Shown: positions 35,083 through 44,969 of the stretch, piece after piece
How positions within the stretch are numbered: position 1 is the stretch's first letter
Layout: each line of letters begins with the position of its first letter
From: Massilibacteroides vaginae
GTDB taxonomy: Bacteria; Bacteroidota; Bacteroidia; Bacteroidales; Tannerellaceae
Length of the DNA stretch: 64,000 nucleotides
Assembly (NCBI RefSeq): GCF_900178525.1
Contig: NZ_FXDJ01000008.1
Coordinates: 625,001-689,000 of the forward strand
Direction of reading: 5' to 3'
The notes under the pieces: generated by a model
Seen by the model: the letters and a program-made list of their open reading frames with translations, nothing else
Databases searched by the model: none
Told to the model about the DNA's origin: nothing
Translations under genes and position numbers: made by a program

Positions 35083-37740
35083 ATGAAGTTTAAACATATA
35101 TTCATAGCATCAATAGTGGTTTTCTTCTTCACGGCATGTGCAAAACAAAGCCCGATAGAGGAGATCGTATTAACGGAAAACTGGAAACTCCATTCTTCGG
35201 AAGGGATTAGTCAGGATGGAACAGCCTTATCCACGTATCCGGTTACCGACAATTGGGTGGAGACTTCGTTACCATCCACGGTGTTAGGCGCGTTATGCAA
35301 TGCGGGTATTTATGAAGACCCTTTTTTCGGCATGAATCTGGAGAAAATCCCGGCTGCTCAATTCGAAAAACCATGGTGGTATCTTACCGATTTCGATCTT
35401 GCCGGTTTTAATGCGGAAACAGAGCAAACCATGCTCTTTCTCGATGGCATTAACTATCAGGCTAATGTTTGGTTAAACGGCAAACAAATACTATCCGCCG
35501 ACACTGCCTTCGGTGCTTTCCGGCAATTTGCCTGTGACATAACAGATATCGCAACAGAAAAAAGCAACAAAATGGCGATTGAAATCATACCTCCGCAACC
35601 CGGTGATTTTTACATGGGTTTTGTAGACTGGGCTCCTGTCCCACCCGATCATAATATGGGTATTTATCGTCAGGTAAGGATCAAACGCAGTGGAAAAGCT
35701 ACAATAAATCGTCCGTTCATAATAACCGACGTAAACACAGAAACGCTTGACGAAGCAACATTATCAATCTCTGCAGAACTGACCAACCATGGTGGAAAGA
35801 GTAAAAGAATGACACTTGAGGCAAGAATCGAAGAATGTGTGGTAAAAGAAACATTCACAATTGAAGCAGGAGAAACACTACTTGCCCAACTCACGCCGGA
35901 CAAGTTTAAAAATCTCCTGATCAAAAGCCCTCGCCTCTGGTGGCCTAACGGTTTGGGTAATCCGGAAATGTACACAATGCACCTGTCCTTAAAAGAAGGC
36001 AATACGTTATGCGACACCAGCTCCGTTAGATTCGGAATTCGCTCCATCGACACATATATGAATAAACAGGGCGTGCGCGGTTATAAAGTAAACGGCAGAA
36101 AAGTATTGATTAAAAGCGCAGGATGGGTTGATGACCTCTTCCTTCGAGACAATACTCGCAGCAACAAAGCTCAAATACGTTATGTAAAGGAAATGAACTT
36201 AAATTCAATCCGTTTTGAAGGTTTTTGGGGTACAAGTCCGGAAATATACAATCTATGTGACGAGAATGGTATTTTGTTAATGGTCGGGTGGAGCTGTCAA
36301 TGGGAATGGCCTGATTATCTCGGCTTAGCAATGGAAATGCCCGAAGAAGACGAGAACATCCCTATTAATGAGGGTGTAGATAAATATGGCGTTAAAATTA
36401 CGCCGGAAGAAGAGCAATTATTATCCGATATGTTCAGAGACCAGGTGCTTTGGTTAAGGAATCATCCTTCTATTTTTGTTTGGGCGGTAGGTAGTGATGC
36501 TATGCCTAAGCCTTCTTTAGAAGCGAAATACACTGAAACACTAAACAAGTATGATTCAAGCCGCTCATTATTGGTTTCCGCCGGTGATTTCACCAGCGAG
36601 CTGTCCGGACCAACGGGTATGAAGATGAACGGCCCGTACGAGTATGTACCTCCGGTTTATTGGTTTGAGGATAAAAAATTAGGAGGGGCTTTTGGTTTTA
36701 ACACAGAAACCGGTCCCGGTCCACAGATTCCTCCTATCAGCAGCATAAAGAAAATGATACCTGAAGAATATCTTTGGCCGCCTCTTAACGAAATGTGGGA
36801 TTTCCATTCCGGCCGAAAAGATTTCAACAGCGTGAAGGTTTACCTGAATGCCATGAACAAAAGGTATGGCGCATCACAAAATCCGGAAGAATTGGCTATG
36901 AAAGCGCAGTGGGCTAACTATGAAGCTATCCGACCTATGTTTGAAGCCTTTGTTATTAATCATCCTGTGGCAACCGGAGTTGTTCAGTGGCAACTAAATT
37001 CAGCCTGGCCTGAATTTTATTGGCAACTATACGACTGGTATTTAATGCCGACAGGCGCGTATTTCGGAACAAAAAAGGCTTGTCAGCCTATAAACGTGAT
37101 ATACAACTATCACGACAGGAATGTATACGTTGCAAACGATGCTTTGGGAGACATTTCCAACCATACAGTAAAAGCTACTTTATATACCAGTAGGTCCACA
37201 GAAGTCTTTAACTACGAAAAAAAGATGTCTGTCCGCGAAAACTCGTCAGAAGTTTTAACCGCACTTCCCGCATTAACCGATAAGGAGGAAACTTATTTTC
37301 TCAACCTCACCATACATGACAGCAGCCATAAGTTGGTGGCAGATAATTTTTACTGGTTGTCCGGTCAAGAGGACCAAATGGAATGGAATCAATACTATTG
37401 GTTCTATACTCCACAGAAACAATTTGCCAATTTCAATGCGTTAAAAAATCTGCCGGAATCACAGGTTAACGTTTCAAAAAACGTTTATCAGGAAAATAAT
37501 GAATGGGTGATTGATGTTATATTAAGTAACTCCGGCAAAAACATCGCATTCTGTATAGAGTTACTTCTGGTCAACAAAGACACTGAAGAGCCTGTGCTCC
37601 CGGTATACTGGACCGACAACTATGTATCTTTAATCAACAACGATACAAAGAAAATAACAGCTCGTTGCAATATTGATGAAGTTGCGTCAGAACCTGATGT
37701 AATCATACAAGGCATTAATGTAAATCGGATAAAGAAATAA
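35083..37740 (+). CDS. GH2 glycoside hydrolase, exo-beta-D-glucosaminidase-like lipoprotein
   Basis: The product has 885 residues with a lipoprotein signal (FFFTAC). GH2 sugar-binding (about 35-200), sandwich (about 205-330) and TIM-barrel (about 335-640) domains are followed by a C-terminal beta domain. SAGWVDDLFLRDNTRSNKAQ followed by IRYVKEMNLNSIRFEG resembles exo-glucosaminidases of the CsxA subfamily. The expected catalytic acid is Asp472 in GSDAMP, in place of the Asn-Glu of classic GH2 enzymes, and the nucleophile is Glu542 in FNTETGPG. Those positions are close to Asp469/Glu541 of CsxA. A beta-mannosidase-like specificity is an alternative. Confidence 0.8.
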   Translation: MKFKHIFIASIVVFFFTACAKQSPIEEIVLTENWKLHSSEGISQDGTALSTYPVTDNWVETSLPSTVLGALCNAGIYEDPFFGMNLEKIPAAQFEKPWWYLTDFDLAGFNAETEQTMLFLDGINYQANVWLNGKQILSADTAFGAFRQFACDITDIATEKSNKMAIEIIPPQPGDFYMGFVDWAPVPPDHNMGIYRQVRIKRSGKATINRPFIITDVNTETLDEATLSISAELTNHGGKSKRMTLEARIEECVVKETFTIEAGETLLAQLTPDKFKNLLIKSPRLWWPNGLGNPEMYTMHLSLKEGNTLCDTSSVRFGIRSIDTYMNKQGVRGYKVNGRKVLIKSAGWVDDLFLRDNTRSNKAQIRYVKEMNLNSIRFEGFWGTSPEIYNLCDENGILLMVGWSCQWEWPDYLGLAMEMPEEDENIPINEGVDKYGVKITPEEEQLLSDMFRDQVLWLRNHPSIFVWAVGSDAMPKPSLEAKYTETLNKYDSSRSLLVSAGDFTSELSGPTGMKMNGPYEYVPPVYWFEDKKLGGAFGFNTETGPGPQIPPISSIKKMIPEEYLWPPLNEMWDFHSGRKDFNSVKVYLNAMNKRYGASQNPEELAMKAQWANYEAIRPMFEAFVINHPVATGVVQWQLNSAWPEFYWQLYDWYLMPTGAYFGTKKACQPINVIYNYHDRNVYVANDALGDISNHTVKATLYTSRSTEVFNYEKKMSVRENSSEVLTALPALTDKEETYFLNLTIHDSSHKLVADNFYWLSGQEDQMEWNQYYWFYTPQKQFANFNALKNLPESQVNVSKNVYQENNEWVIDVILSNSGKNIAFCIELLLVNKDTEEPVLPVYWTDNYVSLINNDTKKITARCNIDEVASEPDVIIQGINVNRIKK

Positions 37741-37757
37741 TTGTAACTTTAAGCACC

Positions 37758-40094
37758 ATGTATAAATACAAGAAAAACAGCATACGTTTCATTTTCGCTG
37801 CAGTCGGGTTTCTTTTTGTAATGCTGACCGCGCATGCGGAAAGCATTAATCTGTCGGGTAGTCGTTTAATGGTTTCCTCAACCATAAAATCTCCGGTAAA
37901 AGAAACAGTCGTACTCATGTTGCAGGAAGAGGTTAACAAACGCACAGGTGAGAATTGGACAACCACAAGCACCTGGAATAATACACCGGTTATTGCTCTT
38001 GCGCTAACTTCAGACCAAGAGTTGAACGGCAGGCAACTTCCGGACAAATCTCAACTACCCGGCAAACCGGAAGGTTTTAGTCTGATTGTTGCGGAAAATG
38101 CTTCGCAACCTGTCATCTGGCTTATCGGTGCAGACGAACGTGGCGTTCTGTTTGCTGCCGGGCATTTATTACGTATGATTAACCCGAAAAACAAGCGTAT
38201 TACATTTAATTCCGGAAACACGGTAAAAAACGAACCTGAATATGCAATCAGGGGACATCAACTTGGCTACAGAAACACGGCTAATTCATACGATGCCTGG
38301 TCAAAAGAACAGTATGAACAATACATCAGGGAACTGGCTATTTTTGGAACGAACAGTATTGAAACGATTCCTTTCGACACAACTCCGGCGGCATTAATGA
38401 AAGTACCCAAAGAGGAAATGAATAGGCATATCAGCCGGGTTTGTTATAATTATGGCTTAGATTATTGCGTCTGGACTCCGGCAAGCGTTGATCTTTCAGA
38501 CAAAAAATTATTTGCGGAAGAAGTCAAGAGGCATGCTGAATACTACAAACTATGTCCGCATTTGAGCGACGTATTTGTTCCGGGAGGTGATCCCGGCGAC
38601 AATCATCCCCGCTATGTACTGCCTTTTTTAAAAGCTATTGCGGAGGAACTTGTAAAGTATCATCCACAGGCAGGTGTTTGGGTTTCTCTTCAGGGTTTTA
38701 GCGATGAGCAAATTGATTACTTCTACCACTTTTTATCAACTAATAATCCCGATTGGTTACGAGGTGTTGTTAGTGGTCCGAGTAGCCCTTCTTTATCCGA
38801 GACTCGCTTTCGCTTACCCGAAAAATATAAGCACAGACATTATCCAGACATTACGCATACAATACGCTGCCTCTATCCTACACTGCATTGGGATCAGGCG
38901 TTCGCACTTACGTTAGGTAGGGAGCCTGTAAATCCTGAGCCGACTTATTACGCGGCAATACACGATCAATTCGCATCATTTACAGATGGATTTATATCGT
39001 ATTCGGATGGTGCTCATGACGACCTCAATAAGTTTATATGGACACGTAAAGGCTGGAGTAAAGAAGAAGACCCAGTTAATATCACAGCGCAATACGTACG
39101 CTTTTTCTTTGGCACAAAAACCGAAGACCGTGTAACTGACGCCATCTTCGGATTAGAGCGGAATTGGAACGGACCAATAGAAACGAACGGAGGAATTGAA
39201 ATGACTTTTGCCCGTTGGCAACAGCTTGAAAAGGAATATCCCAAGCTGCAAAAAAACTGGCGCTGGCAAATGTTACTTCTACGTGCATATTACGACACCT
39301 ATATCAAAAGAAGGAAACTTCACGAACAGGCTCTTGAGAAAGAAGCGAACAAAATACTCGAACAAGCTGAAAGCAAAGGTGCAACAGAAGTAATGAAACT
39401 GGCTTTAAACAAAGTAAATGAAGCGGATCAAATCAATATAGCAACTGAATTGAGAAAGAAGGTTGTAGACTATTGCGAAGCACTATTCCAGTCAGTTGGT
39501 TTGCAAACAAGCGTCGAGAAGTATCAGGCAAGAAGTGCAGAGCGAGGCTGTGTGCTGGATTTCATAGATTATCCACTCAACAATCGCTGGTGGTTGTCTG
39601 ATCAGTTTGATTCAATATCACAACTTCAAACAGAAGCGGAAAAGCAAAAAGCTTTAGCTGTTATCCGAACCTGGAGCAACCCCGGACCCGGCAGTTTTTA
39701 CGATAATGTATCAGACATCAGTCAAAGTCCTCGCGTTAAAACGGTTGTACATGACGCTTGCGATGTAGCTTGGTGGGATAACGGAAAAAGTCGCAAAAGA
39801 CTATCTACACAATTATTCCAGAACTTCCCTCGGTTAGTTTACGAAGACCTTGATCCCAAGTCAAGGTATGTAATTCGCATAGCAGGTTATGGTGATGCTT
39901 TACTAAGAGTAGATGGAGTTAGAATCTCTCCGACCCTATACAATAAAGAACTGGAGGAATTCAAAGAGTTTCCGGTAGACAGAAGGTTCTTTCAGGATGG
40001 AAAACTGGAAATCTCGTTCGATGAGCCGGAAGAGTCTCACCTCAACTGGCGAAAACAATCCAAGATATGTGATATTTGGTTGATCAAACAATAA
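37758..40094 (+). CDS. Probable glycoside hydrolase with GH20/GH67-type N-terminal domain
   Basis: The product has 778 residues with a signal peptide (about 1-27, ending TAHA). Residues about 30-155 have the small alpha/beta domain that precedes GH20, GH67 and related barrels (VLMLQEEVNKRTGENW, WLIGADERGVLFAAGHLLRM). A barrel-like region follows (RGHQLGYRNTANSYDAW, FGTNSIETIPF, LSDVFVPGGDPGDNHPRY, PDWLRGVVSGPSSP, YPDITHTIRCLYP). The C-terminal 250 residues are helical and then beta-rich. I cannot assign a CAZy family. A role in trimming the locus substrate is inferred from its neighbours. Confidence 0.6.
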   Translation: MYKYKKNSIRFIFAAVGFLFVMLTAHAESINLSGSRLMVSSTIKSPVKETVVLMLQEEVNKRTGENWTTTSTWNNTPVIALALTSDQELNGRQLPDKSQLPGKPEGFSLIVAENASQPVIWLIGADERGVLFAAGHLLRMINPKNKRITFNSGNTVKNEPEYAIRGHQLGYRNTANSYDAWSKEQYEQYIRELAIFGTNSIETIPFDTTPAALMKVPKEEMNRHISRVCYNYGLDYCVWTPASVDLSDKKLFAEEVKRHAEYYKLCPHLSDVFVPGGDPGDNHPRYVLPFLKAIAEELVKYHPQAGVWVSLQGFSDEQIDYFYHFLSTNNPDWLRGVVSGPSSPSLSETRFRLPEKYKHRHYPDITHTIRCLYPTLHWDQAFALTLGREPVNPEPTYYAAIHDQFASFTDGFISYSDGAHDDLNKFIWTRKGWSKEEDPVNITAQYVRFFFGTKTEDRVTDAIFGLERNWNGPIETNGGIEMTFARWQQLEKEYPKLQKNWRWQMLLLRAYYDTYIKRRKLHEQALEKEANKILEQAESKGATEVMKLALNKVNEADQINIATELRKKVVDYCEALFQSVGLQTSVEKYQARSAERGCVLDFIDYPLNNRWWLSDQFDSISQLQTEAEKQKALAVIRTWSNPGPGSFYDNVSDISQSPRVKTVVHDACDVAWWDNGKSRKRLSTQLFQNFPRLVYEDLDPKSRYVIRIAGYGDALLRVDGVRISPTLYNKELEEFKEFPVDRRFFQDGKLEISFDEPEESHLNWRKQSKICDIWLIKQ

Positions 40095-40118
40095 TATTAA
40101 ACTAAAATAATTCAGAAC

Positions 40119-41210
40119 ATGAAACGAATTCAGCTTTCTTTTTTAATCATTTTATCTGTATTATTCACACATTGTAGTCCTTCCGCGGATAAGAATGAGC
40201 AGAAATCTGCCCCACAGGTAAAAAATGTCATTGTCATGATTGGAGATGGTATGGGAGTATCTCAGGTTTATGCCGGACTTACAGCCAACAAAGGTTCTTT
40301 GCATCTGGAAAAGTGTCAGTTTGTAGGTTTCTCCAAAACTTTTTCCGCAAATAATTACATTACAGATTCAGCCGCCGGTGGTACTGCCATCGCTTGTGGA
40401 GTTAAAACAACAAATGGAGCCATAGGTGTAGACGCAGATGGCAATTCGGTTAAATCGATGCTTGAGTACGCTGCCGAGCATGATCTGTCTACAGGAGTTG
40501 TATCCTCTTGTTCTGTTACCCATGCTACCCCTGCCTCTTTTGTTGCACACCAGCCAAGCCGTAAAATGGAAGAAGAGATCGCTGTCGATTTTCTTAACTC
40601 AGACATTACATTGTTTATTGGTGGTGGTAAGCGTTATTTTGATGCGCGTTCGGATGGTGAGAATCTATTGGAAAAACTTGAGGCAAAAGGTTTTCAGGTT
40701 GCACTTAACATGGATGATGTTAAGAAAGTTACTTCAGGTAAGTTGGCCGGTTTAATTGCCGATGAGCACCCCGAATCTTATCCTGAAAGAGGAGAGTTCC
40801 TGCCTGAAAGTGTTCAAAAAGCTATTGATTTGCTTAAGAATAATGAAAAGGGCTTCTTTCTTATGGTAGAAGGATCGCAGATCGACTGGGCTTGCCATGG
40901 CAACGATCAGGAAAATCTGGTTAACGAAATGGTAGACTTTGACCGCGCTATTAAAGTAGCTTTTGACTATGCGGCACAGGACCCAAACACGCTCGTTATC
41001 GTTACGGCTGATCACGAAACAGGTGGAGCCGCTTTAACAGGTGGAAACTTGTCCACCGGTGAAGTTGGTGTCACCTTTGGTACTAAGGGACATACCTCTG
41101 TTATGGTTCCGGTTTTTGCTTATGGAGCAGGAGCTGTTGATTTCGCCGGAATCTATCAAAATTCTGACATCTTATCTAAAATAATCAAGCTCTATGGTTT
41201 TGAAAAGTAA
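40119..41210 (+). CDS. Alkaline phosphatase lipoprotein
   Basis: The product has 363 residues with lipobox FTHC (Cys19). The alkaline phosphatase core is complete: MIGDGMG (metal Asp), TDSAAGGTA with nucleophile Ser84, VEGSQIDWACHGND, VTADHETGG and KGHTSVMVPVFAYG. It is shorter than E. coli PhoA (471 residues), as are many Bacteroidetes members. It hydrolyses phosphate monoesters outside the cytoplasmic membrane. Its 3' end overlaps the GDPD fusion gene by 17 bases, so the two phosphoesterases are tightly coupled. Confidence 0.92.
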   Translation: MKRIQLSFLIILSVLFTHCSPSADKNEQKSAPQVKNVIVMIGDGMGVSQVYAGLTANKGSLHLEKCQFVGFSKTFSANNYITDSAAGGTAIACGVKTTNGAIGVDADGNSVKSMLEYAAEHDLSTGVVSSCSVTHATPASFVAHQPSRKMEEEIAVDFLNSDITLFIGGGKRYFDARSDGENLLEKLEAKGFQVALNMDDVKKVTSGKLAGLIADEHPESYPERGEFLPESVQKAIDLLKNNEKGFFLMVEGSQIDWACHGNDQENLVNEMVDFDRAIKVAFDYAAQDPNTLVIVTADHETGGAALTGGNLSTGEVGVTFGTKGHTSVMVPVFAYGAGAVDFAGIYQNSDILSKIIKLYGFEK

Positions 41211-43005
41211 TCAACAAAAATTAATCCTGTTCCTTTTGTTAATCACAACCGGACAGTTGATAGCAAGAGAGTCTGTAGTGGCAGACATTTTATATAAGTT
41301 CAATCACACCCCAGATCGTATTTTGGTTGCGGCTCATCGTGGTGCGCATCAAAACTATCCGGAGAATTCGCTCGCTTCTTATCGCGAAGCCATTCGCTTA
41401 GGCGTGGATATCATTGAAACAGACGTAAGGGCAACAAAAGACGGTGTTCTGGTTATTATGCACGATAAAACAGTAGACCGCACAACAAATGGCACTGGCA
41501 ACGTAAGTGACTATACGTTTAACGAACTTCGCGAACTACGTTTGAAACATAACGGACAAGTAACAGGCGAACTTATCCCCTCCTTTGAGGAAGTTTTACA
41601 ACTCATCAAAGGGAAAATCATGCTTGATGTAGACTTCAAAGCAGATCAGCGTTTTGCCGAAAAAACATGCCACGCCATTAAAGAAGCCGAAATGGAAGAT
41701 CAGGTGCTTTTCTTTATGTATGACTATAAGGAGATTCCCGCTCTACGAAAAATCGCTCCCTCTATTCTTGTTATGCCTCGCGCATACAGTCTTAAAGATA
41801 TGGATAAGATCATGAAAATGGGAAACATTCCCGTTATCCACATTGATCCGTCGTATTATAAAGAGAAAACGATCAGGGAATATGCCGATAAAACAAGGAT
41901 ATGGGCTAATGCTTTAGGCAAATATGACAATTACAGCAACAAGAGCGAAGGTTTCGAACAAATGTTGAAAGACCTCAGGCATGTAAATATCATCCAGACC
42001 GATTTCCCTGAGGAACTTATACGATTTCTCGATCAAAAAGAAAGGGAAAAACTCCGGGCAACGAACCCTGTAATTCTCCGTTCCGAAATAATAAAAGAAC
42101 CAAAATCCGTTCCATCCGCTCATGCCTCTACCATCGTAGAAACCGAAGATGGGATGCTTGCGGCATGGTTTGGCGGGACTTACGAAAGACATCCGGACGT
42201 AAGTATATATACCTCCAGACTAAAAGACGGCGTATGGAGCGATCCGGTTCTTGTGGCCGACGGTGTACAAAACGAATCATTCCGTTTCCCTTGCTGGAAC
42301 CCTGTTTTGTTTAAGCGAGACAACGGCGATCTGATCCTTTTCTATAAAGTTGGTCCCAGTCCAAGCACCTGGTGGGGCAAATACAAACTATCTACTGACG
42401 AAGGAAAGAGTTGGTCTGATATGGAAGTAATCCCCCGAGCCTGCGTAGGTCCTATCAAAAATAAGCCCGTAATTATTCCCGGAAAGAATATTCTTTATCC
42501 TACAAGCATAGAAATCCCCGGAAAATGGAATGTTTATATGGAAATATCCGATCAGAGTCTGAACAACTGGGAAAAGATAGAGATAGATAATAATGGCTTT
42601 GAAGCCATTCAACCATCTGTACTGTTCCATAAAGACGGTTCATTGCAAATTGTTTGTCGATCCAAGAATAAAAGCGTTGTAGAATCCTGGTCAAGAGATA
42701 ATGGCAAAACCTGGTCGAAACTTATGGCGACCGAACTTCCCAATAATAACTCAGGGACAGACGCGGTTACTTTAACAAATGGCATGCATATTATAATATA
42801 CAATCCAATAACAGAAGGTAGAAACAAACTGGCAATAGCAGGTTCGTATGACGGTAAAATATGGGAAAAGTTAATTGATCTGGAAGATCATACCTCCGGA
42901 GAATATAGTTATCCCGCTATTATACAAGATAAGGAAGGTAACGTTCATGCAACCTATACTTACAACCGGGAAAAGATCAAATATGTACAATTAAAATTCC
43001 AGTGA
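41194..43005 (+). CDS. Fusion of glycerophosphodiester phosphodiesterase and sialidase-like BNR domain
   Basis: The product has 603 residues with a signal peptide (about 1-24). Residues about 40-285 form a GDPD domain with HRGAHQNYPENS (His48, Arg49), ETD (Glu75, Asp77) and MHDKTVDRT (His90). Residues about 290-603 form a five-bladed BNR_2-type domain with WFGGTYERHPDVSIYTSR and two Asp boxes, STDEGKSW and SRDNGKTW. The sialidase FRIP arginine motif is not evident, so sialidase activity is uncertain. The first domain would cut a glycerophosphodiester. Confidence 0.85.
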   Translation: MVLKSNQQKLILFLLLITTGQLIARESVVADILYKFNHTPDRILVAAHRGAHQNYPENSLASYREAIRLGVDIIETDVRATKDGVLVIMHDKTVDRTTNGTGNVSDYTFNELRELRLKHNGQVTGELIPSFEEVLQLIKGKIMLDVDFKADQRFAEKTCHAIKEAEMEDQVLFFMYDYKEIPALRKIAPSILVMPRAYSLKDMDKIMKMGNIPVIHIDPSYYKEKTIREYADKTRIWANALGKYDNYSNKSEGFEQMLKDLRHVNIIQTDFPEELIRFLDQKEREKLRATNPVILRSEIIKEPKSVPSAHASTIVETEDGMLAAWFGGTYERHPDVSIYTSRLKDGVWSDPVLVADGVQNESFRFPCWNPVLFKRDNGDLILFYKVGPSPSTWWGKYKLSTDEGKSWSDMEVIPRACVGPIKNKPVIIPGKNILYPTSIEIPGKWNVYMEISDQSLNNWEKIEIDNNGFEAIQPSVLFHKDGSLQIVCRSKNKSVVESWSRDNGKTWSKLMATELPNNNSGTDAVTLTNGMHIIIYNPITEGRNKLAIAGSYDGKIWEKLIDLEDHTSGEYSYPAIIQDKEGNVHATYTYNREKIKYVQLKFQ

Positions 43006-43006
43006 T

Positions 43007-44014
43007 TTGAAATCAACACGTGTATCTATAAAAGATATTGCAATAAAGGTAGGGGTATCTAATGCAACCGTTTCTCTTGTCCTAAATGGAAAAGAGAAAG
43101 AAGGGCGCATCAGAAAAGAAGTAGCCGAAAAGGTGCTTCAGGCCGCTAAGGATTTAAACTATGAACCAAACAACTTCGCCAGAGGTTTGAGGATGGGGCA
43201 TTCAAACACGATCGGTTTAATATTAGCTGATATATCCAATAGCTTTTTTGCCAATATCGCCTTTTACATTCAAGAGTATGCGGAAGAATATGGATATTCC
43301 GTCATAATCACCAACACAAATGAGAGCGGCAAAAAAATGGAGAAAATGATCCATATTCTTAAAAGCAGACAAGTGGATGGTTTTATCATTGTGCCTACCG
43401 AAGATGGGGAAGATTATGTTAATGAGCTATCTAAAACTAAAACTCCGATCGTTTTATTGGATCGTTATTTTCCGAATCTCCCAATCAGTCATATTGTTGT
43501 TAATAACTATCATGCCTCTTTTAATGCGGCCAATCTTTTGATAGACTCCGGGTGCAAAAACTCAGGACTGATCATTTATAACAACAAGCTGCCTCACATG
43601 CAGGATCGGGAAAAAGGATACATGGAGGCATTAACAAAAAAGAACTGCTATAATCCGGCACTGACAAAAAAAATAACCTACAGTAATATTGAACAGGATA
43701 TTTCAAATGCGATCGAGGAGTTACTTAAAGAAAATCCTAAAGTAGACGGAATATTCTTTGCATCAAACAGTATTTCTGTCATCGGAATAAAGCACTTATT
43801 AAAACTCGGCGTACGTATTCCGGAAGACATTCAGGTTGTTTGTTTTGATAAAAATGATGCTTTTGATTTTATTCCATTCCGGATTCCCTACGTGCAACAA
43901 CCCATTCAGGAAATGAGTAAAAAAAGCGTAGAGGTACTCATGGAACAGATAAAAAAAACGAATACAATACCAACAACAATGGAAATGTTTGCTCGCTTAT
44001 CGAACATTCCATAG
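43007..44014 (+). CDS. LacI-family transcriptional regulator
   Basis: The product has 335 residues. The helix-turn-helix lies at about 5-26 (VSIKDIAIKVGVSNATVSLV) and is followed by the hinge-helix segment NYEPNNFARGLR and a periplasmic-binding-type effector domain (TIGLILADISNSFFANIAFY). The start is TTG at 43007, one base after the stop of the GDPD fusion; no suitable ATG precedes the HTH, so translation is probably coupled. The TAAACGTTTA sites in the two promoters of this locus are the obvious targets. LacI-type control is uncommon for SusCD loci, which more often use hybrid two-component or sigma/anti-sigma systems. Confidence 0.9.
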   Translation: MKSTRVSIKDIAIKVGVSNATVSLVLNGKEKEGRIRKEVAEKVLQAAKDLNYEPNNFARGLRMGHSNTIGLILADISNSFFANIAFYIQEYAEEYGYSVIITNTNESGKKMEKMIHILKSRQVDGFIIVPTEDGEDYVNELSKTKTPIVLLDRYFPNLPISHIVVNNYHASFNAANLLIDSGCKNSGLIIYNNKLPHMQDREKGYMEALTKKNCYNPALTKKITYSNIEQDISNAIEELLKENPKVDGIFFASNSISVIGIKHLLKLGVRIPEDIQVVCFDKNDAFDFIPFRIPYVQQPIQEMSKKSVEVLMEQIKKTNTIPTTMEMFARLSNIP

Positions 44015-44031
44015 TTAAACACAGCAACAAA

Positions 44032-44940
44032 ATGAAAAAACCTTTATATGGTATTATACCACCATTAGTTACTCCGTTAATCGATAATGACCGTATAGAT
44101 ATTGAAGGTCTCGAACGGCTTATCGAACATGTTATTGCCGGAGGAGTACACGGTATTTTTATTCTCGGAACAACGGGTGAAGCGCAAAGTCTGAGCTTCA
44201 CCCTCAGAGCGGAAATGATTAAACTAACCAGCCGGATCGTAAAAGGAAGACTTCCTCTTTTAGTCGGCATCTCAGACACATCTATTGTAGATAGTGTTAA
44301 CCTGGCTAAAACAGCGGCCAATTTCGGCGCAGACGCGTTGGTTTCCGCGCCACCGTACTATTTTGCCACAGGACAGCCCGAACTGGCTGAATTCTATGAA
44401 AGCCTCATCCCTGAGCTGCCTTTGCCTATCTTCTTGTATAATATGCCTACTCACACAAAAGTTTCCTTTGCTCCCTCAACGATACGAAGAATCGCGCAAA
44501 ACCCTAAAGTGATAGGTTTTAAAGACAGTTCGGCCAATGGAGCTTATTTTCAGGCCGTCATGTATGAAATGAAAGAACACGAAAACTTCTCCATCTTTGT
44601 AGGTCCTGAAGAGATGACCGCCGAGGTTGTTCTTCTAGGAGCCAACGGTGGTGTAAACGGTGGGGCGAATATGTTCCCCAAGCTCTATGTTGATCTTTTC
44701 AATGCCGCTCGCGAGAAGGATATGGAACGTGTAAGCCTCTTGCACAATAAAGTGATGCAGATCAGTTCTTCTATTTACAGCATCGGCAGTTTTGGCTCCA
44801 GTTATCTGAAAGGGGTTAAATGTACTTTATCCTTGTTAGGAATATGTAATGATTTTTTAGCCTCGCCATTCAATAAATTCGGGGATGAGCATCGTAAAAA
44901 AATCAAGGATGCCTTAGATGCGTTAGATCTGAACTATTAA
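44032..44940 (+). CDS. DHDPS/N-acetylneuraminate-lyase-family aldolase
   Basis: The product has 302 residues with a TIM-barrel class I aldolase fold. GIIPPLVTPL, GTTGEAQSLS, Tyr136 in LYNMP and the Schiff-base lysine Lys164 in IGFKDSS are all present. The family includes dihydrodipicolinate synthase, sialic-acid lyase and 2-keto-3-deoxy-sugar-acid aldolases. The genomic setting favours a sugar-acid or sialic-acid-type substrate over lysine synthesis, but the specificity loop does not settle it. It lies 17 bases after the regulator gene and is cytoplasmic. Confidence 0.85.
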   Translation: MKKPLYGIIPPLVTPLIDNDRIDIEGLERLIEHVIAGGVHGIFILGTTGEAQSLSFTLRAEMIKLTSRIVKGRLPLLVGISDTSIVDSVNLAKTAANFGADALVSAPPYYFATGQPELAEFYESLIPELPLPIFLYNMPTHTKVSFAPSTIRRIAQNPKVIGFKDSSANGAYFQAVMYEMKEHENFSIFVGPEEMTAEVVLLGANGGVNGGANMFPKLYVDLFNAAREKDMERVSLLHNKVMQISSSIYSIGSFGSSYLKGVKCTLSLLGICNDFLASPFNKFGDEHRKKIKDALDALDLNY

Positions 44941-44969
44941 TTCAAAAGTTAAACTTTAAATAAAAAGCC

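Noticed and set aside
37479-37487. AAACGTTTA inside the GH2 gene, resembling the LacI-type operator
   Set aside because: It is one base short of the palindrome found at the promoters, lies in coding sequence and has no promoter boxes around it.
41194-43005. Calling the GDPD fusion a true exo-alpha-sialidase
   Set aside because: Asp boxes are present, but the FRIP arginine motif is not evident, so only a sialidase-like propeller is claimed.
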